NCBI RefSeq assembly: GCF_963675165.1
Contig: NC_087382.1
Location: 1-64,000 of the forward strand
Source of the DNA: Halichondria panicea
Lineage: Eukaryota > Porifera > Demospongiae > Suberitida > Halichondriidae
Reading direction: 5' to 3'
Length of the DNA stretch: 64,000 nt
Part shown: piece after piece, positions 22,007 to 32,269 of the stretch
Layout: every line of letters begins with the position of its first letter
How positions within the stretch are numbered: position 1 is the stretch's first letter
Made by a program: the position numbers and the translations under genes
The notes under the pieces: model-generated
Told to the model about the DNA's origin: nothing
What the model saw: only the letters and a program-made list of their open reading frames with translations
The model's database searches: none

Positions 22007-23979
22007 TAGCCTCGATCCCAGGCCGAGTTTTCGCTTTTATAACGGTTAGGCGAACAACTGGGCCTGGTACTAGTTGTCTGCGCATGCGTCAAATTTTCAT
22101 TGTATATTTGTGGTCGGCAAAAATATTTAATAAATCAATAATAGAAATTTGTACACAGAAAATGCACAGAGTGAGTACACAAAAGATGCACATAGGGAGC
22201 TGCTTCACAAAGGCCTGGGGAGTTGCCAGTTGTGCTGCAGCACCATTACAGTGACCCAGGGCAACTTCAGGATGATTGAATGCCTTCAAATTACGTTTCA
22301 AAAAGATTTAGCAGGCTGCTGGACTTCTCTGATTCTAGGCCCCAACTCGTAACTCATTGCTTGAGAAAACGTAGATTCTCTTGATGTCTCTGAGCTACCC
22401 AGCAACGCTCGAATGAGCAGGTCATACTCCAGTCCTGTGTCTGTGAGTATAGGACAATATTAAAAGAAACCAAAGACGGTTAAACCCTTACCTCAAACTG
22501 TCCAGTCTCGTCCGTTAGTATAGCCAAGAGGAGCACTGTTGGGATAGCTGGATATTAGCCATTGCTCCTGTACAGAGAAGTAGACATTTTAAATACGTGT
22601 AGATCTATACATATTAAATTTCTCGGTTATAGTGTCGTTGTCGACGAGCTGATGATGGCAACACCAAGTTCTCTAGCTCACACTCTTCACTTGATCCACC
22701 ATATTAATGATGAAACTATAGTCTACCATAGATATAAGAGGGAGAGGGATGGGAAACGGAGCACGTGCGCACAATCACTTCTGTGTATTGCCAAAAGTTG
22801 ATCCCCGTTACGGCTCTAGACACCCCGCCAACCCAGCGGGAAATGTTATTACTATCATTCACAGCTCCCCACTGGGACTCTTAGTCCTGTGCTGAGCATC
22901 CACGCCTACTGTGCATCATATAGAAGCGTTGTGTATCTCACCAAGAGCTTGAAAACTTTCAAAGGCAGTTTTTTGAGTGTTGTATTATCGTTTCGGCTCT
23001 ATCTAGTGGCTTTGTGTACCTTCTACAAGGAGAGGCTGTGACTACAGCCCAAAATATTAATGATTCCCTCTTTCTTAAGTAGCTGGGCATTGTATGCAAG
23101 TAAAATCAAAGCCACTTGGCTTTAGGTTGGTAAGTAATGTTCATTTTTGTCTTAGTAAGCTGGTTTTTAAAAGCAGACTTTTGGGTACCCATTTAGAAAG
23201 TTACATCAATGATTGAATGTAGGTACATGTCTCTTTGTATTCATTGATAGTTGGTTCATCGTATCGGCACAGTAATTTACGACAGAACTTTGCTACATTT
23301 CCATAATTCTCTATCATGTCTGTGACTGTACTGGAATACTCAACGGTACAGACAGAGCTCCTCTCAAGAATTTGCTGTCCAAGCTGCTTTTTACTGCTTG
23401 GAGGGTCTCACTAACTATTGCTGCTACCTTGTTGTGACTGTTCCACTAGCCATTGCTAATACATGGAGCTCAGTAGCTAGTTTATAGCCTAGTACTAGCT
23501 AAAAGCATGGGTTAGAGGAAATAAAGAAGAAAACATTGACCGAAACGCGGATCGTCAATGCTATTTACGTAGTGATTCCCATCCCTCTCCCTCTTATATC
23601 TATGAGTCTACCTACATTCTTGCCAAACATGAACAAGACTTGATAGCATAGCCGGCCATAGGGCCCACACAAAAATATCTGACCTTAACAAGCTTGACAA
23701 AGCTTTATACCTCTTCCCTTGTTGTTCAGTCTTCAGAATAAACTTCAGAGAAGAGAGAAGCTTCAGCTAAGAGCCATTCCAATCGATTCCAATAATGATA
23801 AAACGGGAACTGACTTCTAGTACACGATAGTACACGAATATAAATGTCACAAAAGTGAACGAGAATATCCATTCGTCAGAATCTGACGAACGACTGACGC
23901 ATGTGCAGACAACTAGTACCAGGCCCAGTTGTTCGCCTAACCGTTATAAAAGCGAAAACTCGGCCTGGGATCGAGGCTA
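22007..23979. mobile_element. Second Mutator-like element at the same site, 1973 bp
   Basis: Terminal inverted repeats of about 85 bp begin TAGCCTCGATCCCAGGCCGA and close with the reverse ending GATCGAGGCTA. CTTGTTGAG again flanks it (21998-22006 and 23980-23988). No transposase is visible. On the minus strand, 22571-22486 and about 22440-22300 look like exon scraps with splice-like edges (LISSYPNSAPLGYTNGRDW; LEYDLLIRALLGSS), possibly captured host sequence; the protein is not recognised. Confidence 0.8.
22719..23610. mobile_element. Inverted-repeat element nested in the second MULE
   Basis: ATAGATATAAGAGGGAGAGG GATGGGAA near 22730-22757 is repeated inverted near 23573-23600 (TTCCCATCCCTCTCCCTCTT). 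The arms are about 35 bp and the element about 0.9 kb. No coding sequence was recognised. Confidence 0.6.
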
Positions 23980-24555
23980 CTTGTTGAGTAGCCATTCTGA
24001 TTGCTAACAGTCTATACATTTCGCATGCACGCGCACGCTTATTATACGACAGGTTTTGACAGGACATGTACCCGGATGATATATCCTGGGGGCGGGGATT
24101 TTGTCCTAGGACGAAACCACCGGGGGGGGGAGGCATTGTCCTAAGACCGCAGGCTCCGGGGGAGAAACTGTCGCCCGGAGGTTCTATCCTATGACACCGG
24201 TATACATCAACTAAAAATGTTATTTCAAGCACAGAAAGTCTTTCATATCTCACTAAATCTGTACGGGAGTAGAGATAATAGCCAGCCAGTTTTAGCATCG
24301 TCACCACGCCCATTTTTTTACAGTCTGAAAACCAAGAAAAGTGACTCTGTTTGCCAAACTCTCTCCCCCCCGGAGGAGTCTGGCCTCGAGACTAATTAAA
24401 AGTACTAGACTAGACTGGAACTCGACTACTACGTACCTATAGCTAGCTATTAAAGATCAAGACAGAAGTGAAGCTCGAAGAGGGCCAGTCGTATTATGAA
24501 TTCTGATGTTTCCCAAGTTGCATGCCCTCTCTTCTTTTTGGTTACATGGAGAAAC

Positions 24556-24612
24556 AACCAAAAGAAGAAATAAGAAATAGGAAATGAGGAAATGAAGAAA
24601 TAAGAAATAGAA
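24556..24612 (-). repeat. Pyrimidine-rich array, reverse copy
   Basis: AAGAAATAAGAAATAGGAAA and following blocks are the reverse complement of the arrays at 9683-9772 and 25429-25537. Confidence 0.65.
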
Positions 24613-25428
24613 ATGAGCTGTTAGGCAGAGCATATCTATGGGCAGAGCAAGTCTGAAGACGAAGCTAACATCTACTGAGCTACAGGTACGTACCTCCTGG
24701 TGACAAGTCTCCTGGTGCTCTGCCACCATACAGAACTTATGTTCCTCTGGTACACGGTGTGACACTCCCTACCTCTATCTACTTGTGTGCCATGTACGAC
24801 TGGCATGGTTCAGACATCAGATCTACCTACGTAACGGTACTTACATGTACTGTCCTACAGTCCCACAGTCTCAAACAATTTACCTATGCGTGGCTATACT
24901 GGCAATACATTCACTGATTTCACAATCCGGTGGGCAAGTGATAGTCAATGGACTGGACTCAATGTCAACATCTACATGTAAGTAACAGCAAAGAAACCTC
25001 CAAAACTGTTTGTCAAACCAAGCAAATTCTAACGATCTGCCAGTCCTGTCGTAAAGCTGCAGGAAGTAATGACATTAGTACACTGTACTGGTATCATATC
25101 CAATCTCGCTACAGGGTGAAGAAAGCAATTCCCATTACCATTCTCACAAGCAATGCCTAGTGAAAGCTGATGCTACCTTTAAGGAAGAAAGCTCACTGTG
25201 CCATCTGAAGCGATGGTAAAATTTAATTCTTACAATGTGTTCGACAACCTGTACTGTGTGGAGGTGCCACTATAATTATATATTTGATAACTAAATACTT
25301 AGTCACCTACTAGCTTCTTGGCTGATATCAGTCATTACTTTTGTGCAATTATTATTATAACAATGTCATAATTATTATATGAAAATTAATGCCATGGGCA
25401 TGGTGATGATCGTAACCATGCATAAATA

Positions 25429-25537
25429 TTATTCTATTTCTTATTTCTTCATTTCCTCATTTCCTATTTCTTATTTCTTCATTTCCTCATTTCTTATTTC
25501 TCATTTCCTCATTTCTCATTCCCTGTTTTATAACAAC
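25429..25537 (+). repeat. Pyrimidine-rich TTTCTTATTTCTTCATTTCC array
   Basis: Longest copy of the array seen at 9683-9772, ending in the same TCATTCCCTGTTTTAT followed by AACAACCCC. Confidence 0.7.
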
Positions 25538-25921
25538 CCCTTTAATTGATATTTTGCACGTGATCTCAACTTCTTTCAACCTCCTCTCTATACGTAATAA
25601 TTATCCTTTGGCTTGCATTATAGGGAAGCTAACCTGCTAAATGCATGTGTGAAAAATTCGCCATTAAAGAGACCAAGCAACAGCAAAAGTTGGTAAAAAA
25701 TGGTTACAACTCTTTGTTCAGTCTGATGTCTTCTGCAGTGGTATCTGGTATTAGAGAAGCGTAACTCAACTGTACTATAAAACATGCATGGTGAGATCTG
25801 GCATAACTATAAAAAAAATTATTGATTCAATTTATGCACCGTGGTTAATTTTTTGTTGTGAATATTCGATCAGCTTTATCGCCAGATAGAGTAGATCTAT
25901 CTATCGTATACATGCATGGTG

Positions 25922-26314
25922 GGTATATTTCGAGGGTAAAAATGTTTGCGGTTTTCGCTGATAAGCATGTACTGGGAACATTTATTGTATATACCATATA
26001 GCGGGTAATTTTCAGGGGACAAAATATTCGTGGTTCAGCAATATTGAGACATTTCGTGGGTAATATTTTCGTCGTTGCTGCTTGGATTAGTAAAGGTAGG
26101 CAAGGTCGCTTCATTCGTGGGTAAATATTCGTGGTCAAACCTCCAACCACGAAAACCACGAATATCTTGCCCCACGAAAATTACACGCTATATACGATAG
26201 CTACCCACGAATTTAATGTTGCATGCATGCATGCTCAAAAAGGTTGCTATTCTATAAAAATTAAATCCGCAAAAACAGTCATTCTGCGAAACTTTTTATA
26301 CCGTCGAAATATAC
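25922..26314. mobile_element. Two nested family 5 MITEs
   Basis: Outer ends GGTATATTTCGAGGGTA (25922) and TACCGTCGAAATATACC (26314) are inverted. Inside, a second element runs from about 25992 (TACCATATAGCGGGTAATTT) to about 26198 (ATTACACGCTATATACG). Outer sequence resembles 4451-4622; the inner left end resembles the fragment at 38028-38090. Confidence 0.65.
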
Positions 26315-27379
26315 CTGCTTTACGGTTAAATGTGCATTGGGCATCAGATTGAATATGGATCATCAGTTGATGAGGTCCTTGACAACCTCTGAGAGAGATT
26401 CTGAAGCTGCATTCATATATTCGTGGAAGTGTTCTAAGAGACTTTAACGCTTCAAGACAACTCAATAGTGATGATTTTATTGTTTGGAGCGAGTTTCCGG
26501 AGCTGTTTGATTTCTTGATATCCCGGATACCATATGCAGTGAGATTATTCTGCCTAACCTGCGTATCATACGTGCTGAAGCGTATAGTTGTTGCTCATTC
26601 TCCCTCTTAGTGCTAATATAGGGAGGCTTATTACCCAAGTTAACTCAAATCAAAAAAGGAAACGTCATTGTTCAAAACACAAGCAGTCTGTGCAACTATA
26701 TACCTCACCGTTCATTGGACTGATATTATCGATGGTGGTGGTACCTTGATGGACAGCATGGGAACCTATACAGTTCTATGGTGGCCACCAATCCACAGCG
26801 TAAGTTATTATTTGATTTTTTGATCAGCTGATTGGGTTCTGTATGTAAGGTTTTCGCTTGTCTAGACTAAGGCCACTCCAACAAACGAATATCATTATAT
26901 GACTATCATTATGAATGCCTGACATCTTTCTTGCAATCTTGCAGCCACATGGCCTTGTAGCTTGGTGCAGAAATGCAAAAACTATACATTGTATATAGGT
27001 CTACATGTAGTTGCTTCTAGTCAAGCCACACGTAAACTTCTGTTTCCCTCTCCTAAATGACTGTGTCGAATTCAATTCATTAACATTATACTTATGTGTA
27101 GGTACTCAGTATTTTTTTGTTGCGCGTTTGACAAAATTTTCAAAAAATTCTGGAGTGCAAACATTTCATAGATTGCACGGTAAAGCCCAGAGCGAGTTAC
27201 CCGGAAAAAACCTCGTTATAAGACAAAAAGCGGATAGTTTTCGAGGCTTCACTCCAAATATGTAAAAGCATCACGTGCACCACTCCGTTTCCAATCCCTA
27301 TTTTCTTGTATCATGATTATACCCTGGTAAATGCGCTCCAAGTACTGTGTGGGAGGAGAATTATTGCGATGTGCTCTCG

Positions 27380-27560
27380 CCCATATGCAATCATTCTTTA
27401 CCAGGCCTAGGTTAGCCTCTTTCGCAGGCTGCTCGGCTCTCCTTTTTCTTTGTCGCTTCTTTTCTTTGTTTCTTCAATTCTGCTGTGACAAAGAACAGAA
27501 AAAGGAGAGCAGCCTGCGAAGAGGCTAACCTAGGCCTGGTAAAGAATGATTGCATATGGG
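27380..27560. repeat. 181-bp palindrome with about 68-bp arms
   Basis: CCCATATGCAATCATTCTTT at 27380 returns inverted as AAAGAATGATTGCATATGGG ending at 27560. The arms differ at a few bases and enclose a pyrimidine-rich loop of about 45 bp. It looks like a foldback MITE. Confidence 0.85.
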
Positions 27561-27716
27561 CGTGTCTATAGCGACAGTAAATTAAATGTCTATTAAATAT
27601 AGCTAGAGAAATGATATAATTATTGTATGCATGTATGTGAGAAAGATACCAAACAAGGATCGAGCAATATATTATAGCACACAGAATAGTCTATACGCCC
27701 ATTCACACGAAGAAGG

Positions 27717-27854
27717 TGGAGTTGTCCCCTGCGCCAGGATATTGGCGCCGCCAATCACATTGTAGATTATTTTGTAAAACATCATCGTAAACGCGCTCAT
27801 ACCATAAAACCACACCCTTATAACGTCATGAATTAATTCCACTGGGACAACTCC
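27717..27854. repeat. Short inverted-repeat element (GTGGAGTTGTCCC)
   Basis: GTGGAGTTGTCCC at the left and GGGACAACTCCAC at the right, about 138 bp apart, with no gene between. A candidate small MITE. Confidence 0.5.
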
Positions 27855-28253
27855 ACATATACACACCCTACACTGTTGCGAGACTATACACATGCACAGA
27901 AATGGGATTACATTTGTCATACCATAATTATTTGCTAAGAGTAAAAAGGGAGATTTGCACACAAAAGTTAGTTTGTCGATTGTGCTAGAGTTGTGTCTTG
28001 TCTCAATCTTGGTAATCCTCCCTCCTCACAGGACCTTCGTGTGAGATATATAATAAGTGGGACTGATGTCAATAATTATGTGTGTGAGAGAAAATACCAA
28101 GCAAGAAGCGGAAGCACACAATGGCTCACCCCAAGTCTGCCATCAGGATCAGTCACAGTATTTTTCAAATCGGTATTTTTCGTGCAAGGTTCTGGTAGTC
28201 ACTAAATGGAATAATTAACGTGTTACTTGGAAAGTTTCTAATGTATAATTATT

Positions 28254-29576
28254 CTATTCATTACATATCACACACTTGTGGTTTCTCACTGTTAGGAATA
28301 CAAAGTCTCTCAGAACCCCTAGCCTAGTATGCCAGCAACGTGCCCGTGGATAGTTGATAGGTTGTTGTGTTCTGTCCCCCTCTAGTCGGTTCACTGTGTA
28401 GCCACATCTGGTGCAGATCGTTTCATCATACAGGATTATAATACTATTCTCTGTAATACTGAGTTCCATTTCCATTTCAGGCATGGGCCACTTAAGTATG
28501 TGATCGTGTTCACCTTTCTCCAAGTATATCGTGCAATTATCGTGACTATCAATGCTCACATACATTTTATAGCCAGGTTTGATGTAGAACGAAGCTGACC
28601 GAGCTCTATGCTGTGACACTTCAACTAGTGATAGGTAGTATCGTGTGTCACCTGGTGCTAGCATTGTGGTCATTGTCTCTAGAGAGCTTTTGATGTTCTT
28701 GATTGCTGCTTGTGTATTTCGAGGGTTAGAATCAATGGTGCTTAGTTGGTTAGTTACACAAGATGCTAGGCCACCAAACTTGAGTGAGAGTTGCTGTAGC
28801 TGATGTTTTTCATGATTTGCCTCCTGCTCTAACTTGTTAGCCTTTTGCTCAAATCGGTTTGCCTTATGCTTAAGCGTAACAGTCTCTGTCATCACTAGCT
28901 CCAGGTGGTGCTCTGTGTTTGAGGCTTTATGTGCTGCCATATCTTTTCGTGGAATCATTTCCGTACACCCAACTCCAGAAAATAGACACTCTACTGGTTC
29001 AAGAGGGCACTCGTCCTGGTGAATTGCTAAGTTCTTGCGCTGTACTTTCTTATGCCCACAATTGTTGGGGCAAGAAATAAGAAAAAAAATACATTCGTCT
29101 ATATGATTTTTGGCAGTGATTTCTTTGTGCATCCCCTCTAGTGTGCAATACTGGCATTGTATCAGACGGTTTGGGCACTTATTGTCCTCGTGATCTAGAA
29201 GCTCCTTTCGAAACATTCTTTCTCCACACTTCTTAGTGCATGATATCTCCACAAACAAGCATTTCTCGAGATGCTGATTGCATTCACCCAGTGTAGGGAT
29301 TTTGTCACACCCCTTGGAGCTATTAGGACAATAGATCTTCAAGCTATCGATGGCTCGTTCCATAGGAAGACTCTTGATGTAGTTGAAACCTTGTGCTCGA
29401 CAGTGAGGGCACGTCCTCTGTCCGTGTCTCTGTAACCAGTTTTGTAGACACTCCTCACAGAAGTGCTGTCCACAACAATCGGTCAACATTGGGCTGTTGA
29501 GTAAGTTAGTGCAGATACAGCAAATGTTGTCGTCTGTTAGCTTATCTACGAACTCTGGTTCATTCTGACTAGCCAT
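28254..29576 (-). CDS. TRAF-like RING/zinc-finger protein
   Basis: Intronless 440-aa reading frame from MASQNEPEFV. Residues about 19-61 form a RING finger (CCICTNLL, CCGQHFCEECLQNW, CPHC). TRAF-type zinc fingers follow to about 220 (CSTKKCGERMF-like, CQYCTLEGMHKEI, CPNNCGHK, CLFSGVGCTEMIPRKDM). A coiled coil lies at about 225-270 (KHKANRFEQKANKLEQEA). The C-terminal part has a weak MATH/TRAF-C-like segment (PGYKMYVSIDS, HDHILKWPMPE). TRAF proteins link receptors to NF-kB and JNK pathways and many RING members are E3 ubiquitin ligases; that role is inferred. It is a neighbour and paralogue of the gene at 30689-31597. Confidence 0.85.
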   Translation of the reverse strand: MASQNEPEFVDKLTDDNICCICTNLLNSPMLTDCCGQHFCEECLQNWLQRHGQRTCPHCRAQGFNYIKSLPMERAIDSLKIYCPNSSKGCDKIPTLGECNQHLEKCLFVEISCTKKCGERMFRKELLDHEDNKCPNRLIQCQYCTLEGMHKEITAKNHIDECIFFLISCPNNCGHKKVQRKNLAIHQDECPLEPVECLFSGVGCTEMIPRKDMAAHKASNTEHHLELVMTETVTLKHKANRFEQKANKLEQEANHEKHQLQQLSLKFGGLASCVTNQLSTIDSNPRNTQAAIKNIKSSLETMTTMLAPGDTRYYLSLVEVSQHRARSASFYIKPGYKMYVSIDSHDNCTIYLEKGEHDHILKWPMPEMEMELSITENSIIILYDETICTRCGYTVNRLEGDRTQQPINYPRARCWHTRLGVLRDFVFLTVRNHKCVICNE

Positions 29577-30688
29577 TCTAATTATAAATTCTAAGCTAGC
29601 GTAAGCACTAGGCTTTCAGCTTTTAGCTGTGGTTGAACAATTAGTCTCAAGTATTTTGTGAATGGTCAGTTTGTGCAGCTCGTAATCATGTGGTATGTAT
29701 GTATACATGCTTTATATAGTTAAAATATTTAGGAGAGGACTGCGTGGGTATATTTGCAATGACCGAGCGTAGTTTACTAACAGTGATACTGTACTCTTTT
29801 AAAGTAAAATAAAGTCTTTTCAATGACTTTACCGCATGTCTCTCAAACATGCATGTGTACAAGTAGAAAAATAATGAGCGGCAGTTTTAGTTATGTTGTG
29901 AGGCGGCTTTTAGCAACGCTACTTCAATGCTAGCATATGATTGAAAGTATAGAACGGCTCCCTCTAATTGATCTAAGCAGCCAAAATGCTATATATAGTG
30001 AATATGCCAAAGTTGAGCTGTAGTTAAAATTTTTTTGTGGCGATGAGATGGGCTAATCTTTTATAGAAGGTGCCCTTGCCCGTGCCTCCAGTTGTTGCAA
30101 ATACCATGCAGTGCATGGTGTGAATGATGCCACTTGTTTGAGCACCCTCTGGCCTCCCAGACAACCATAAAACTAATCTAGCTATAATTATGTCAGCCTG
30201 CTCTAGCGCTATATAGCGAACTGTCCAGCTCTAATCGAATTCTATATATAATGCAAACTATATTGCCAGGCAACGCTAAAGACACGTCATGCCCGGAGCA
30301 ATTGGCAAAGTTATTATGCCTCGAGGCGTAGCCGTACGAGGGATACGGTAAAGCTGCATGACTGTGTGTGTGCCCGGTGTGTCTATTCCAGCTATAGCTA
30401 TAGCTAAACACCAGGGATATGCCAACACTCTATGAATATACCTTTGAATTGTTTGATCAGCTATAGTGGGGAGTGTATGTTATAATAAAATATAATTAGT
30501 GGTATACACATGCATGTATATGGTAATTATAGCATCAACCATTTTTTCAAATCAAAGAATATTGACGACTATTGACAGACTACATACAATTTATACACTA
30601 ATCACTACCACAAACAGTAATTGATTATCTAATCCACTAAACTATTTTGATGTAATGAGCTGAACGACGACCAAATAAGAGATTAATA
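29577..30688. other. Spacer between the two TRAF-like genes
   Basis: AT-rich sequence without a supportable gene. TTATGCCTCGAGGCG at about 30316, followed by a TGTGTGTG stretch, is a fragment of the family 7 repeat seen at 38661, 51178 and 57826. Confidence 0.45.
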
Positions 30689-31597
30689 TTACTTGAATGG
30701 CCAACCAGTACTACATTTTTGCGAAGAAGCAGGGGTGGCAGGTTGATTTTTCTTTCCGTGACTTTCTTTAAAAGCTTGAAATTCTTGCTTAATGTTCACG
30801 TGTGCTGTCATTAGTTGAGATAGATGTTGCTTCATGTTGGCATCAGAGTGGCTCTCAAGATCTTTGCGCTTTGGCTTGATTTCACAACCTGCTTCAGCAA
30901 ATTGGCAGTCCACCGTCGCTTCTGGGCAAACCAAATCATGAGACTTTGCTGCTTTGCGCTCAATCTGAGCTCCGCAAGAATTAGGACACTTTAGGATAAC
31001 TCCTGGACAGATGAAGTGATGTTGAAAACTTTCGATTTCTTTATACGTTCCGATCTTGTCACATGATTTGCATGTAGCTGTTCTCAACATACATTCATTT
31101 TGAATGTGAAAGCTTAAGTATTTCTTGAAGATAGTTTTACCACACTCGTTCGTACAGAAAACTTGTGTATATCGGCAGATTTTGTTGTGATCTTCTCTGT
31201 TACTATAAGCTACTTGCATGTTGCAGCCAATAGGTCTTTGAAGGCAATGAACTTTCATGCTGTCGATTTCTCGTTTAAAGAGCAAATATCTGATATGGTG
31301 GAAGTTGTTTTGTCCACAATGTGGACAATCCGAAGTTTGGGGTCCCAAAAATCGATCCTCGGTTAGCCCCAAAGAATCGTTCTGTTGTTGTATTGTATTC
31401 TGTGAAGCAGATTTCTTGAGGCAATCTTCGCAGAAATGTTGGCCGCAACATTCTGTGACGTGAGGTTCCCTCAATAAGGTATTACATATTCCACAAATGT
31501 ACTTTTTTGGTAGAGGATCTACGAATGTGTAGCCATTTTGCTCCGCGTCACTGTAACTAATAGATCTAACGTTACTGCTGTAGTTACTGGTAGCCAT
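30689..31597 (-). CDS. TRAF-like RING/zinc-finger protein lacking a MATH domain
   Basis: Intronless 302-aa frame starting MATSNYSSNVRS. The RING (CGICNTLL, ECCGQHFCEDCLKK, CPHCGQ) carries an insert of about 26 residues between its last two cysteine pairs. TRAF-type zinc fingers follow (CTNECGKTIF, CKSCDKIGTYKEIE, CPNSCGAQIERKA, CQFAEAGCEIKPKRKDL). It ends soon after the conserved MKQHLSQLM segment with KCSTGWPFK, so there is no MATH/TRAF-C domain; either a true short form or a truncated copy. Same strand and same block order as the gene at 28254-29576, suggesting tandem duplication and divergence. Confidence 0.8.
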   Translation of the reverse strand: MATSNYSSNVRSISYSDAEQNGYTFVDPLPKKYICGICNTLLREPHVTECCGQHFCEDCLKKSASQNTIQQQNDSLGLTEDRFLGPQTSDCPHCGQNNFHHIRYLLFKREIDSMKVHCLQRPIGCNMQVAYSNREDHNKICRYTQVFCTNECGKTIFKKYLSFHIQNECMLRTATCKSCDKIGTYKEIESFQHHFICPGVILKCPNSCGAQIERKAAKSHDLVCPEATVDCQFAEAGCEIKPKRKDLESHSDANMKQHLSQLMTAHVNIKQEFQAFKESHGKKNQPATPASSQKCSTGWPFK

Positions 31598-32269
31598 TTT
31601 GTTAAGTTAAGGCTAGAGAATGTGGAAGTTTTTGTGTCATGTGCTAGGACTAATGACTGTATAATTATACTCTCTCAAATGATGGTTGTCAAATCATTGT
31701 TACCATGGCTATAAACTACACGGCCATAATTATGCATAATTATAGTGATATACTAACATTTAATGCTAATAAATAAATTATTATGATTGCTTCCTTTCTT
31801 GTGATCAACAGTACACATAATAATAAGATGCTCATGCATATTATAGAGAATTCACCCCGTGCGTTGATCGAGCTTCATTGCTGCAGCGACATTATCATTA
31901 TGGGGAATGATCGTAAATCTATAAAGCGATTAGAAAACAGTGTTTTTTTGTCGCCTTCAAAGACCGCCTACAAGTTTCTAGCCTATATAGCTATATTTTG
32001 ATTCAACTACTGCAGTTAAAGCAGTCCATGAAAGTGTCTATAGTTCACTCAAACAGCTCATTAATTTTTGTGTCCACACACACACACACACACACACACA
32101 TCACTCTACCACTGCTGCGCACGAAATTATTGGAGCTTATCTTTGGTAACTCTTGACAAATAGACATACATCCAATATTCGCTCTACAGACGTGTGTGTG
32201 CATGTGTGTGTGTGTGCATGCATAATCATGTGTGTCACAACATTTAATCATCATAAGAAGCATGCATTA

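Larger units (their letters stand above)
18356..23995 (-). pseudogene. Ginger1-like integrase-C48 protease-PHD gene, broken
   Basis: The start ATG is at 23995-23993; four codons later the reading is cut by inserted elements and resumes at 21225. Exons: to 20948, 20892-20334, 20281-19991, 19938-19729, 19655-19259, 19150-18949 and 18897-18356. Order: H2C2 zinc site (MCHDGLDGMH ... CKHCDKCQ), integrase core (GIDLVGPLP, IQSDQGREF, LDERFNQTL; the last Asp and Glu are 35 residues apart), a GPY-type domain (GGKMDCTWKGPY), a PSQKPD-repeat linker with a basic PPRKKQK stretch, a C48 protease (LSDKHMRAAHQLL; HWIATSLF, LYDSC, EGANNCGLFS supply His, Asp, Gln/Cys) and a Cys4-His-Cys3 PHD finger. Lesions: a 4-bp TATA insertion after the integrase Glu near 20430, an in-frame TAG near 20387, a 5-bp duplication near 19900, and a 2-bp insertion near 19560. 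It is dead as read. Confidence 0.8.
18033..24196. mobile_element. Ginger1-like DNA transposon flanked by CCGG
   Basis: The ends are imperfect inverted repeats of about 145 bp: TGTCACAGGAC at 18033 and GTCCTATGACA-like sequence ending at 24196. Both contain G/C-rich blocks around CCTAGGAC and runs of G. CCGG flanks both ends (18029-18032 and 24197-24200), a 4-bp target duplication. TG...CA ends, long terminal repeats, 4-bp duplication, a Gypsy-type integrase, a PHD finger and a Ulp1-type protease are the features I associate with Ginger1 elements. The internal gene has introns, and there is no reverse transcriptase or gag, which argues against an LTR retrotransposon. Two Mutator-like insertions expand it from about 3.4 to 6.2 kb. 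Confidence 0.8.
24201..28253. other. Intergenic, repeats only
   Basis: No gene could be supported. A Cys-containing open stretch at about 24948-25160 and another at 27993-28205 (preceded by a CCTCACAG acceptor-like site) are unrecognised and may be chance. Repeats are listed separately. Confidence 0.45.

Noticed and set aside
24948-25160. Small Cys-containing protein (CQTKQILTICQSCRKAA)
   Set aside because: No supporting splice structure, family likeness or second copy; probably a chance frame.
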